DNA from: Gammaproteobacteria bacterium
GTDB taxonomy: Bacteria; Pseudomonadota; Gammaproteobacteria; Chromatiales; Chromatiaceae
Assembly: GCA_011389885.1 (NCBI GenBank)
Contig: JAABTK010000024.1
Span: 1-52,303, forward strand
DNA length: 52,303 nucleotides
Direction of reading: 5' to 3'
Position 1 is the first letter of the stretch, and each line of letters opens with the position of its first letter. The notes beneath the pieces are model-generated. The model was not told the DNA's origin. It ran no database searches and saw nothing but the letters and a program-made list of their open reading frames with translations. This document shows positions 1-9,889 of the stretch, piece after piece. Made by a program: the position numbers and the translations under genes.

Positions 1-214
1 GGCTGCTGCGCTTGGCTTCAACGGCAGCGATGGGTTTTCTGGCGCTGTCGAGCAGAACATAGTCGGCAATACCCAGATCATCATACTCGTTTCCGGGCTC
101 TTTGATCTTGAGGCGTAGCTCTTCCAGCGGCCCGCGCCTTGGCCCGGACCAGCCTGCCCGGGCCAAATCGGCGTCGATATGTCGAGCGCGGGTTTGGGCT
201 TCGTTCTCAGTCAT
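1..214 (-). CDS. Type I restriction HsdR-like subunit, 5' fragment (cut by window edge)
   Basis: Reading leftwards from an ATG at 214, about 71 codons remain open to the window edge. The start reads MTENEAQTRARHIDADL, followed by ELRLKIKEPG, a conserved Asp in GIADYVLLD, and VEAKRSS. The Asp followed by E-x-K is the PD-(D/E)XK nuclease signature of the N-terminal domain of type I restriction R subunits (HSDR_N), in which an endonuclease precedes a DEAD/DEAH translocase. Only the nuclease N-terminus is visible, so the translocase and the hsdM/hsdS partners would lie left of the window. It could also be a stand-alone helicase-nuclease that carries the same domain. The neighbouring DUF3800 and small nuclease-like genes on the same strand fit a defence island. 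Confidence 0.72.
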   Translation of the reverse strand, partial: MTENEAQTRARHIDADLARAGWSGPRRGPLEELRLKIKEPGNEYDDLGIADYVLLDSARKPIAAVEAKRSS

Positions 215-252
215 TGCACCCTATCCGACGGGTTTCCGTCATGGCAATCTTC

Positions 253-280
253 TTGACGCCCCTGTCTCGCACTGTAGAAT
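253..280 (+). promoter_or_regulatory. Sigma70-type promoter driving a candidate small RNA
   Basis: TTGACG at 253-258 and TAGAAT at 275-280 are separated by 16 nt; each hexamer matches the sigma70 consensus at five of six bases. It points rightwards, against the flanking genes, and no plus-strand gene follows before the terminator hairpin at 328-365. The predicted transcription start is near 287. Confidence 0.5.
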
Positions 281-286
281 ATCACT

Positions 287-365
287 CTGAGTTCACTGCC
301 CATCGGCTTTGAACCTATCGAGGTTTCGGCCGCTGAACCCGCGTAGCGAATCAGCGGCCTTTTTG
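287..365 (+). ncRNA. Candidate ~80-nt small RNA in the restriction/defence island
   Basis: A good sigma70-like promoter (253-280) is followed within 50 nt by a strong intrinsic terminator (328-365), leaving a transcript of about 80 nt with no useful reading frame. It would fold as a small hairpin (AACCT-ATCG-AGGTT, about 311-325) followed by the terminator hairpin with 9-bp perfect arms. It lies between the hsdR-like start codon (214) and the 3' end of the small nuclease-like gene (381) and is transcribed opposite to both. It could act in cis on the hsdR leader, as an RNA antitoxin, or as an unrelated trans-acting sRNA. I do not recognise an Rfam family. The alternative is that the hairpin only terminates read-through in the plus direction. 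Confidence 0.42.
328..365 (+). terminator. Rho-independent terminator of the candidate sRNA
   Basis: GGCCGCTGA (328-336) pairs perfectly with TCAGCGGCC (351-359) and is followed by five T residues. The T-tract follows the hairpin only on the plus strand, so it does not terminate the flanking minus-strand genes. Confidence 0.65.
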
Positions 366-380
366 TTTCCGGACGATTTT

Positions 381-851
381 TCATCGGCCGTCCAGCAGGC
401 TGCGCAGACAGGCCTCCCGAGACCAGACCGGGGAGCCCTTGATCTTACCAATGCTGTTGTCAGCTTGGTAGCAGGTCACGAGGTTTGCCTTGAGCGAACC
501 ACCTTGCTTCAACCCCATCGCCACCACCACAACGAAGTCCTCATGCACCACTGCCACGCGGCGGCTCGCGTCGTTCTGGCGCGCCTTGCTGTCCCAGCCT
601 TCGAACAACATAGCCTGCGGGTGTTCCAACGTTGCCTTGATCCAGTCGATCCGTTGGGCGCGTACCATCGAGAATCGATCCTTGCGGCCATCCCTCGCGG
701 TACTTTCGTAGAAGACATGCCCGAATTTGGTGGCGGCGAAATAGATGCGGATGCCGTCAAAGGTATGAATAATTCCTCGGCAGTAGGTTTGCTCGTAATG
801 AGCACGGTACTCGGCAGCCGTTGCGTAGTGCACGAGCGGCGGCAATCCCAT
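381..851 (-). CDS. Small protein, possible PBECR/barnase-EndoU-like nuclease, coupled to DUF3800
   Basis: This encodes 156 residues if the ATG at 851 is used; a GTG one codon upstream (854) is the alternative. Its start overlaps the stop of the upstream DUF3800 gene as TGATG, so the two are probably translationally coupled. The middle reads FGHVFYES, RFSMVRAQRIDWI, ATLEHP and VVHEDFVVVVAMGL, then a strand ending in NLVTCYQ. The pattern of His, Arg-x-x-R, helix with 'I..TL..P', then alternating hydrophobic strands resembles the BECR (barnase-EndoU-colicin-RelE) fold of phage-derived nuclease toxins. That assignment rests on pattern only and a structure prediction should decide it. It could instead be an uncharacterised DUF that always travels with DUF3800. 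Confidence 0.55.
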   Translation of the reverse strand: MGLPPLVHYATAAEYRAHYEQTYCRGIIHTFDGIRIYFAATKFGHVFYESTARDGRKDRFSMVRAQRIDWIKATLEHPQAMLFEGWDSKARQNDASRRVAVVHEDFVVVVAMGLKQGGSLKANLVTCYQADNSIGKIKGSPVWSREACLRSLLDGR

Positions 852-1549
852 CACCAGCCCCCTTGCAGGCGAATCTTGAAAATATTGAACTTCTCCTCGC
901 CTTTGGGGGTCGCCGCTAGCTTATGCCCTAGTGCAGTTTCAATGCGCTGGACTACTGTCGCTTTGGCCGTGTCTGGGCGCAATGTCTGATTGAGGCGGCT
1001 GCTCGCCGCGCCCAGCAGGAGATCGCTCAACTGAATAAGAACCACCTCATGCGATGGCAACGACTGGATATTTTCGATTCGCGATGTGAGATTGGCACGC
1101 GATAGGCAGTGCGCCAGGACGGGCAATCTCTTTGGGTCGCGATTGCTCTTGATGTCGCAAAAAATTCGGTAGCTGTTGAAGTCCAGAACCCAGTGATGAA
1201 GCAGCTGATAGTAGAATTTGTAAAACCCAAGCTCATCGTCGTTATCGTAAAGCGCCAGGTCGAGCTGGGTCTGATCGACGGCGATGCAACGAAACCGCAA
1301 GTTATCGCCATAGGCGAAGAAAAGATCCACCAGCTCCAGATAGAAATCCTGCCGATTCGGCGAGACTTTACTCCACTTGATCTCGCCCCATGCATGATGC
1401 CGCTGGCGCAGAGCTGTGATCCGTGCCTTGAGTTCGTTACGTAGATGATCGGGCAACCAAAGGCTGCCGATCATTAGGTATCGCGCACGCGGATTCGCTG
1501 ACGTGAGCACATCCGGGTTCGCTTCGTCACAATACACCTCGAATTTCAT
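851..1549 (-). CDS. DUF3800 family protein (RNase H-like fold)
   Basis: The protein has 232 residues and a strong Shine-Dalgarno (GGGGGAG about 5 nt before the ATG). The N-terminus MKFEVYCDEAN has the Asp-Glu pair that opens DUF3800 proteins. Later come WGEIKWSKVS, FRCIAVDQTQLD, YRIFCDIKSNRD and VVLIQLSDLLLGAASS, where the spaced acidic residues (Asp, Glu/Lys, Asp, Asp) are those expected of a ribonuclease H-like metal site. DUF3800 genes recur in restriction and phage-defence islands and on mobile elements, but their biochemical role is not settled. It is first in a two-gene unit with the small nuclease-like gene (TGATG overlap). The next gene upstream is uvrA, 27 bp away on the same strand, which probably has its own promoter. 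Confidence 0.85.
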   Translation of the reverse strand: MKFEVYCDEANPDVLTSANPRARYLMIGSLWLPDHLRNELKARITALRQRHHAWGEIKWSKVSPNRQDFYLELVDLFFAYGDNLRFRCIAVDQTQLDLALYDNDDELGFYKFYYQLLHHWVLDFNSYRIFCDIKSNRDPKRLPVLAHCLSRANLTSRIENIQSLPSHEVVLIQLSDLLLGAASSRLNQTLRPDTAKATVVQRIETALGHKLAATPKGEEKFNIFKIRLQGGW

Positions 1550-1576
1550 TTTTCTCCCCCTGAGCCAATCGGTTGA

Positions 1577-4396
<2,820 letters not shown>

Positions 4397-4511
4397 GGGG
4401 GAGTCGTCGCCGATTGAAGCCAACCGATTACTATACTTGGGCCAAGGGGTTGGGTCCAAAGGGAATTCGATGGCCTTGCTCGCGCTTCCTGCGGCGGCGC
4501 TGGGGAGGGCC

Positions 4512-4600
4512 TGCGTTTCTTCGTGCTCGGGGGGGTATGCGAAAAACGGGATTTTCTTTAAATCCGGGTTGATGCGTTTCTTCGTGCTCGGGGGGGTATG
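4512..4600. repeat. Direct duplication of a 28-bp segment
   Basis: The same 28 bp, beginning TGCGTTTCTTCGTGCTCGG and ending GGTATG, occurs at 4512-4539 and 4573-4600, exactly 61 bp apart, with no mismatch. It contains a run of seven G residues, so it may have arisen by slippage or be a paired binding site. No gene overlaps it. Confidence 0.8.
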
Positions 4601-4713
4601 GGGTTAGGCCGCGATGCTGGCGGCGGTGTTGCGCGCGGCGGGTTGATGGGCCGATCAGCGACCCGCGGCGGCGTAACCGCGGGGGCGGTCCTGGCTACCA
4701 CTGTCATTTCACC

Positions 4714-4742
4714 TTAATCCGGGGCGATAAAACATGTAATAT
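4714..4742 (+). promoter_or_regulatory. Weak candidate promoter for the CHAD-ParA pair
   Basis: TTAATC (4714-4719), a 17-nt spacer, then TAATAT (4737-4742) lies 46 bp before the CHAD start codon. Both hexamers are poor matches, but the spacing and the local AT-richness (GATAAAACATG) are right. Confidence 0.3.
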
Positions 4743-4788
4743 GACGGGCTTATGATTCTGCCTCCTTGTCCCGCCAGGAACCGCCGCT

Positions 4789-6393
4789 ATGCCGGTTAAC
4801 AGCCAGCTACAAGCCCAACAGCATCGCCTCGACCCTGAGGCGGACCCCGAGAAGATCGTCGGCGCCCTGAGCGATCGCTTCAACCTCGCCGCAGAGCACG
4901 AGCGGATCCTCGACTCGGTCTACTTCGACAGCTTCGACTGGCGGCTCTATCTGGCCGGCGGCCTGCTGCACGAGGAACGCGAGGCGGGCGCGCGCCGGCT
5001 GGTCTGGACCCCCATGGATGAGGCGGCGCCGCCGGTGACTTACCCGCTGCCGGGCGAGGTTCCGCGTTTCGCCTGGGATCTGCCGCCGAGCCCGTTGCGC
5101 GCACGCATTGCGCCGCTTCTGGAGATGCGCGCCCTGCTGCCGCAGGCGCAGGTGCGGGTCAGCCGCCGCACCTTTCGGGTGTTGGACGACGAGGAGAAAA
5201 CGGTGCTGCGCCTGCTGTTTGAGAGCAGCGAGGCGCGGCCGCCGATGGGCGGCGAGACCCAGGCCCTCGACAACCGCCTGCGCCTGCTGCCAGTGCGCGG
5301 CTACCCCGAGCCGTTGGCGCAGGTGCAAAAGGCGCTGGCGCAACTCCAGCTCAAAGCCCCCGAGCAGAACCCGTTGGCAGAGGCCCTGACCGCCTTGGGT
5401 CGCAAGCCGGTGGAGTACTCCTCCAAGCTGAATTTCAGTTTCGACCCGAACACCCGGGCCGATCAAGCGGCCAAGGCCATTCACCTGCACCTGCTGAACA
5501 CCATAGAGGTGAACATCGCCGGGACCAAGGCGGACCTGGATTCCGAGTTCCTGCACGACCTGCGGGTGGCGGTGCGCCGCACCCGCTCGGCGTTGACCCA
5601 GGTGAAGGGGGTGTTCGAGGACGCGGTGGTGCAGCGCTACAAGGAGGGCTTCGGCTGGGTGGGGCAGGTCACCGGCCCCACCCGCGACATGCATGTCTAT
5701 CTGCTGGAGTTCGAAGACTACCGCAAGGCGCTGCCCGAGCGCTTTCGCGCCGATCTCGACCCGCTGCACCGCTTCCTGGAAGAACACCAAAAGAGCGCCC
5801 ATCGGCAGTTGGTGAAGGACCTCAATTCCCCGCATTTTCGCACCTTGCTCAAGACCTGGCGGCAATTCCTGGAGTCGCCGCCGCCCAAGCGTCCGCAGGC
5901 CCCCAAGGCGGCGCTGCCCATCGTCGAGGTGGCCGGTCAGCGGATCTGGAGGTCGTACAAAAAGGTGATGCAGGACGGCTCGTCACTGACCCCGGACTCC
6001 CCCGCGGAGCGCTTGCACGAGCTGCGCAAGGACTGCAAGAAGCTGCGTTACCTGATCGAATTCTTCTCCAGCCTGTATACCGAGGCCAAGATCAAGCCGC
6101 TGATTAAGAGCCTCAAGCGCCTGCTCGACGCCCTGGGCAGCTTCCAGGACCTGGAGGTGCAGGCCGACAAGCTGCGCGACCTGGCCCATCAAATGGCGGA
6201 CGAAGGCAAGGTCCCGGCCGACACCCTGTTGGCCATGGGCATGTTGGTGGACGGCCTGTTGCGCCGTCAGCAGGCGGCGCGCGGCGAGTTTGACGCGCGT
6301 TTTGCGGATTTTTCCGAAAGCAAGAATCGGCGCCTTTTCAAAACCCTTTTCTCCCCGGCGGCACGCTCCGATGAAAATCCTGGGCATCTATAA
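4789..6393 (+). CDS. CYTH-like/CHAD domain protein, probable polyphosphate-granule protein
   Basis: This encodes 534 residues preceded by an AGGAA motif. Residues about 1-200 look like a CYTH (triphosphate tunnel) fold: LDSVYFDSFDWRLYLAGGLLHEE followed by VRVSRRTFRVLDDEEKTVLRLLFE matches the 'YFDT..L.L...G..LR.R' core. The diagnostic N-terminal E-x-E-x-K is absent, so catalytic activity is doubtful. Residues about 220-520 are a CHAD domain: FLHDLRVAVRRTRSAL and LHELRKDCKKLRYLIEFF are its two His- and Lys/Arg-rich helices. CHAD domains are basic helical bundles that bind inorganic polyphosphate and target proteins to polyphosphate granules. Its last 23 nt overlap the ParA gene, implying coupling. 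A PPK2 gene lies 6 kb downstream. Confidence 0.88.
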   Translation: MPVNSQLQAQQHRLDPEADPEKIVGALSDRFNLAAEHERILDSVYFDSFDWRLYLAGGLLHEEREAGARRLVWTPMDEAAPPVTYPLPGEVPRFAWDLPPSPLRARIAPLLEMRALLPQAQVRVSRRTFRVLDDEEKTVLRLLFESSEARPPMGGETQALDNRLRLLPVRGYPEPLAQVQKALAQLQLKAPEQNPLAEALTALGRKPVEYSSKLNFSFDPNTRADQAAKAIHLHLLNTIEVNIAGTKADLDSEFLHDLRVAVRRTRSALTQVKGVFEDAVVQRYKEGFGWVGQVTGPTRDMHVYLLEFEDYRKALPERFRADLDPLHRFLEEHQKSAHRQLVKDLNSPHFRTLLKTWRQFLESPPPKRPQAPKAALPIVEVAGQRIWRSYKKVMQDGSSLTPDSPAERLHELRKDCKKLRYLIEFFSSLYTEAKIKPLIKSLKRLLDALGSFQDLEVQADKLRDLAHQMADEGKVPADTLLAMGMLVDGLLRRQQAARGEFDARFADFSESKNRRLFKTLFSPAARSDENPGHL

Positions 6394-7117
6394 CATCAAG
6401 GGCGGCGTCGGCAAGACGGCGGCCGCGGTCAACCTGGCCTATCTTGCGGCGTGCGAGGGCTATCGCACCCTGGTCTGGGACCTCGACCCCCAGGCCGCGG
6501 CCACCTATTACTTTCGCATTAAGCCCAACGTAAAGGGCGGCAGCAAGAAGCTGATTAAGGGCAAGACCGAGGCCGACGAGCACATTAAAGGCACCGACTA
6601 CGAAAACCTCGATCTATTGCCGGCGGACTTCTCCTATCGCAATATGGACCTAACCCTGGGTGACGCGAAAAAGCCCGCGCAGCAACTGATTAAGCTATTG
6701 CGGCCCTTGTCCTACGCATACGATCTTTTGGTGCTCGACTGCCCGCCGAGCATTTCGCTGGTGTCGGAGAACGTGTTTCGCGCCGCCGACGGCTTGGTCG
6801 TGCCCACCATCCCCACCACCCTCTCGGTGCGCACCTACGAGCAGTTAAAGGATTTCTTTCAAAAGCATGATCTGGCGGGCCTCAACCTAATGCCCTTCTT
6901 CTCCATGGTGGACCGGCGCAAGAACATGCACCAAAAGGTCATGCAGGAGCTTCCCGAGCGTTTCCCCGAGACCCTGGACGCAGCCATCCCCTACGCCTCG
7001 GACGTGGAGCGCATGGGCATCTACCGCACCCCGCTGAACGCCTACGACGCCCACGCCCCGGCGGCCCTGGCCTACGAACGGCTGTGGGCCGAGATCAAGG
7101 CGCGAACCGGTATTTGA
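6371..7117 (+). CDS. ParA/MinD-type ATPase coupled to a CHAD gene
   Basis: The protein has 248 residues, starting at the ATG at 6371 (MKILGIYNIKGGVGKT); a frame open further upstream would only run through the CHAD gene. The deviant Walker A KGGVGKT keeps the signature lysine. WDLDPQAA (A'), LLVLDCPPS (Walker B) and VVPTIPTTLSVR complete the ParA fold. ParA ATPases form DNA-bound dimers that position plasmids, chromosomes or protein cargo. No ParB or parS-like repeat array lies nearby, and the start codon sits inside the CHAD gene. The natural inference is therefore that its cargo is the CHAD protein or a polyphosphate granule, by analogy with McdA and carboxysomes. That function is inferred, not shown. 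Confidence 0.88.
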   Translation: MKILGIYNIKGGVGKTAAAVNLAYLAACEGYRTLVWDLDPQAAATYYFRIKPNVKGGSKKLIKGKTEADEHIKGTDYENLDLLPADFSYRNMDLTLGDAKKPAQQLIKLLRPLSYAYDLLVLDCPPSISLVSENVFRAADGLVVPTIPTTLSVRTYEQLKDFFQKHDLAGLNLMPFFSMVDRRKNMHQKVMQELPERFPETLDAAIPYASDVERMGIYRTPLNAYDAHAPAALAYERLWAEIKARTGI

Positions 7118-7171
7118 GGCCGGACTCGATGGCGGTCCGCGGCTAACGCCTGCGCGAGTAGATCCTGGAGT

Positions 7172-7240
7172 GTCAAACGCGAGTTTGACCCTGCGGCGAT
7201 TTTCCGCTCGACCGCGGACGGTTTCAAACTCGCGTTTGAC
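7172..7240. repeat. Perfect 17-bp inverted repeat after the ParA gene
   Basis: GTCAAACGCGAGTTTGA (7172-7188) is exactly complemented by TCAAACTCGCGTTTGAC (7224-7240) across a 35-nt loop, and pairing extends outwards with one mismatch. Each arm is itself nearly palindromic (TCAAAC...GTTTGA). It could form a strong stem after the ParA stop codon but lacks a T-tract. The arm runs directly into the dispersed palindromic repeat that follows. Confidence 0.75.
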
Positions 7241-7244
7241 GCTC

Positions 7245-7441
7245 CGTTTGACGAACTGGCAACCCAGGCGCTTGCGGCGTACCGAGCACACGAAGAACCG
7301 CACTTGCCCAAGGGCTGTACTCCAGGCGGCTAGTTGGCGCTGGAGCGCGGACAGGCATCTCTGCGCTCCCTGCGGTTCTCTGCGCCCTCTCTGCGTTCCT
7401 AAAAGCCCTTGTTTCTGTTATTGGTGCGCCGGCGCACTCGG
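7245..7441. repeat. Dispersed long-palindrome repeat (R1), copy 1
   Basis: The left part reads ...AACTGGCAACCCAGGCGCTT then an ACCGAGCACACGAAGAACCGC block. The right part is its rough complement (CTGCGGTTCTCTGCGCCC, CTGCGTTCCTAAAAGCCC) and ends in TTTCTGTTATTGGTGCGCC. It ends exactly at the stop codon of the YbhB gene (7442). Related copies lie at about 13345, 21551, 21722, 23702, 29666, 49126 and 51757. Confidence 0.75.
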
Positions 7442-7918
7442 TCATTCCCCCTTCGGAACCGTCCCCATCAACACCGCCTCGGCCAGTACATGGCCCTGCA
7501 TCGCGGCCTCCAGCTCCGCCTTCGTAGGTCGGTCGAGCCCTTCGAGTTCGGTGTCCAGGGCATACAGCTTGTGAAAGTACCGGTGGCGGCCGATGGGCGG
7601 GCAGGGGCCGCCATAGCCGGTGCGTTCCCAGTCGTTCACGCCTTCGCCGGTTCCGGCCGGCAGGGCCTCGGGGGCCACGGCCTCGGGCAGTCCGGCGGTC
7701 TGCGGCGGCAGGTTGTAGAGCACCCAATGCACCCAGGTCATTTCGGGCCTTTCGGGGTCCGGCGCATCCGGGTCGTCCAGGATCAGCACCAGGCTCTTGG
7801 CCCCTGCGGGTACGCCGTCCCAGTCCAGTTGCGGCGAAATGTCCTCGCCGTTGCAACCGAACCGGGTCGGGATCTGTGCGCCGTGTTGAAAGGCGGGGGA
7901 GGTGAGGGTCATGGGCAT
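7442..7918 (-). CDS. YbhB/YbcL family PEBP-like protein
   Basis: This 158-residue protein belongs to the phosphatidylethanolamine-binding / Raf-kinase-inhibitor-like superfamily. Visible hallmarks are SPAFQHGAQIP near the start, CNGEDISPQLDW, LILDDPDAPDP (the conserved DPDAP anion pocket), WVHWVLYNLPP and GYGGPCPPIGRHRYFHKLYAL. The length is normal for bacterial YbhB. A good GGAG Shine-Dalgarno precedes the ATG at 7918. The family's role in bacteria is uncertain. The gene is alone on its strand, divergent from the radical SAM gene, and its stop codon touches a dispersed palindromic repeat. Confidence 0.93.
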   Translation of the reverse strand: MPMTLTSPAFQHGAQIPTRFGCNGEDISPQLDWDGVPAGAKSLVLILDDPDAPDPERPEMTWVHWVLYNLPPQTAGLPEAVAPEALPAGTGEGVNDWERTGYGGPCPPIGRHRYFHKLYALDTELEGLDRPTKAELEAAMQGHVLAEAVLMGTVPKGE

Positions 7919-7999
7919 GGCGGTCTCCTTCGGTGGTTGTTGACTGGCTTTCCAAACATTTTAGGCCGAATCGGCCGGAATTAAAGATACAATCCGCCT

Positions 8000-9715
8000 A
8001 TGAGCGCCGTCGTCCTGATCACCTTTCATGCCGGGTATTCCCATTCCTCGCTGGCCCTGGCCGCATTGCAAGCGGCCTGTGCGGAAGAGCCCTTTTTCCC
8101 GCAAATTCATCGCCTGGAGCCGCTGGAGAAAGCGGATCCCCGCTGGGTGCTGGAGCAGGTGTTGGCGCGCCGACCGGCGGTGGCGGGCTTTTCCGCCTAT
8201 CTGTGGAATATCGAGCGCTGCCTGCACCTGGCCCGCCTGATCAAGCAGTTGTCGCCGCAGACGCTGATCGTGTTTGGCGGCCCCGAGGCCGGCCCGCGCG
8301 CCCGAGAGCTGCTGGAGACCGAGGCCGCGCTGGATTTTGTGATCGAGGGCGAGGGGGAAGAGGCCTTTCGGGACCTGCTGCGCTGGCGGCTCTCCGGGGT
8401 CGGCGGACCCGAGGGGGTCTCCGGCCTGTGGCGCCGGGACGGGGCGCGGATCCGAAGCAATCCGCCGCGACCGCCGGACTTGGCCGCCTTGCCCTCGCCC
8501 TTCGAGCTGGGCCTGATCGCCTTCGACCGGCCGCTGATCTATTGGGAGACCTCCCGCGGCTGTCCCTTCAAATGCACCTTCTGCTCCAGTGCCGAGGAGC
8601 GGCTGCGGTTGATCCCGCTGCCGCGTTTGGAACGGGAGCTGGCCGTGATCGGTCGCCACAAAGACAAGACCGTAAAGCTATTAGACCGCAGCTTCCATTT
8701 GGGCAAGGGGCGCACCCTCGGGTTGTTGCAGCGCTTCGCGGATAGCGGCGATTCCCTGCGCTTCCATTTGGAGCTGAACCCGGATCGCATCTCCGAGGAG
8801 GCCATGCTGTTGTTCGAGCAGGCGGCGCCGGGGCGGTTTCAGTTCGAGATCGGGCTTCAGACCCTGGACGCCGGGGTGCTTGCGCGGATCCAGCGCGCCA
8901 TGGATGCGCCCTTGGCGCTTCAGAACATCCGGCGGCTCACCCGAATGCGCCGGCACGCGCTGCATTTGGACCTAATCGTAGGTCTGCCGGGGGAGGGGGC
9001 CCGCCAATGCGCGGCGGCCTTGGACCGCACCTTCAAGCTCTATCCGGATCACTTGCAGCTGGGGTTTCTGAAGCTGCTGCCCGGCACGCCCTTGCAGCGC
9101 CAGGCCACGGCGCTGGGGTATTTGTGGGATCGGCAGCCGCCCTATGAGGTGTTGCAGACGCCGCACCTGAGCTTTGCCGAGATTTCGCGCCTCAAGCGTT
9201 ATGCGGAGTTGCTGGAGCGGCTATGGAACAGCGGGTTGTTGCGCCATACCCTAATGCGCTTGACGGACGCGCATTGGGGCGGCGCCCTGAGCCAGACCTT
9301 CGAGCTGATGCTGCATCACCTGCCCGACGGGATGCTGCGCGCGCGCCCCGGGCCGCCGGTGTGGCTGGAGGCCTTGGGCGGGCTGCTGCAACCCCGGTTG
9401 GCCGCGGACGCCGTGTTGCGCCAGTTGTTCCTGTGGGATTATTGCAGCCAGGGCGTGCCGGGCGGCCGCACTCCGGAGTGGATTCGCGGCCTCCTGCCGC
9501 CGCCGCAGCGGGTGAAGACCCCGGCTGGCCGCAAACCGCTGCATCGGTTGCAACTGGACGCCGTCGCCGCGGCGATAGTGAACGAATGGCGGCGCGATCC
9601 GCTGCCCGCAGGGGCGTATTTCCTGTGGCCCCAGCGCCACCTCAAGGGCGTGCCGCTGGAGATCCTGCCCGCCGATGGAGCGACGACGACGGCCGGACCC
9701 AGCGACGAGGCATAG
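8000..9715 (+). CDS. B12-binding-type radical SAM protein, DUF4080 family
   Basis: The protein has 571 residues. The N-terminal 150 form a Rossmann-like cobalamin-binding-type domain (FHAGYSHSSLALAALQ, VAGFSAYLWNIERCLHLA, TLIVFGGPEAG, FVIEGEGEEAF). The radical SAM core follows at ETSRGCPFKCTFCSS, where C188, C192 and C195 form the CxxxCxxC [4Fe-4S] site. The C-terminal region (about 370-560) matches DUF4080, which always follows this pair of domains. Such proteins resemble anaerobic magnesium-protoporphyrin cyclase-like enzymes, but the substrate is unknown. No classic B12-binding DxHxxG is visible, so cobalamin binding is uncertain. The gene is followed at once by a heptamer array. Confidence 0.9.
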   Translation: MSAVVLITFHAGYSHSSLALAALQAACAEEPFFPQIHRLEPLEKADPRWVLEQVLARRPAVAGFSAYLWNIERCLHLARLIKQLSPQTLIVFGGPEAGPRARELLETEAALDFVIEGEGEEAFRDLLRWRLSGVGGPEGVSGLWRRDGARIRSNPPRPPDLAALPSPFELGLIAFDRPLIYWETSRGCPFKCTFCSSAEERLRLIPLPRLERELAVIGRHKDKTVKLLDRSFHLGKGRTLGLLQRFADSGDSLRFHLELNPDRISEEAMLLFEQAAPGRFQFEIGLQTLDAGVLARIQRAMDAPLALQNIRRLTRMRRHALHLDLIVGLPGEGARQCAAALDRTFKLYPDHLQLGFLKLLPGTPLQRQATALGYLWDRQPPYEVLQTPHLSFAEISRLKRYAELLERLWNSGLLRHTLMRLTDAHWGGALSQTFELMLHHLPDGMLRARPGPPVWLEALGGLLQPRLAADAVLRQLFLWDYCSQGVPGGRTPEWIRGLLPPPQRVKTPAGRKPLHRLQLDAVAAAIVNEWRRDPLPAGAYFLWPQRHLKGVPLEILPADGATTTAGPSDEA

Positions 9716-9763
9716 TGGCTCGATTCAAACCCCAGACCCCGGAACTCAGCACTCAGCCCTCAG

Positions 9764-9889
9764 AACTCGCAACTCACAACTCACAACTCATAATTCACAA
9801 CTCACAACTCACAACTCACAACTCACAACTCACAACTCACAACTCACAACTCACAACTCACAACTCATAATTCACAACTCACAACTCAC
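9764..9889. repeat. Heptanucleotide tandem array (AACTCAC), 18 copies
   Basis: Eighteen consecutive 7-nt units of AACTCAC, with AACTCAT-AATTCAC variants at units 4-5 and again at 15-16, suggesting a higher-order duplication. The last units run into the convergent phosphomutase gene: its TGA stop (complement of 9879-9881) lies inside unit 17. Related heptamers occur at 25937 and 51718. Confidence 0.95.

Larger units (their letters stand above)
4397..4788. other. Intergenic region between divergent uvrA and CHAD genes
   Basis: This holds the divergent start regions of uvrA (leftwards) and the CYTH-CHAD gene (rightwards), a 28-bp direct duplication (4512-4600) and a weak candidate promoter at 4714-4742. 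No further gene is evident. Confidence 0.6.

Noticed and set aside
309..989. Plus-strand frame opposite the DUF3800 pair
   Set aside because: It covers the sRNA terminator and has no recognisable domain; the minus-strand genes have overlapping start/stop signals and conserved motifs.
4397..4459. Upstream start for UvrA at 4459
   Set aside because: The extra 21 residues are not part of conserved Uvr[10 protein letters not shown] is the family start.
4397..4500. LexA (SOS) box before uvrA
   Set aside because: I looked for CTG-N10-CAG on both strands and found none convincing.
9764..9889. CRISPR array
   Set aside because: Units are 7 nt with no spacers. No cas genes are present.
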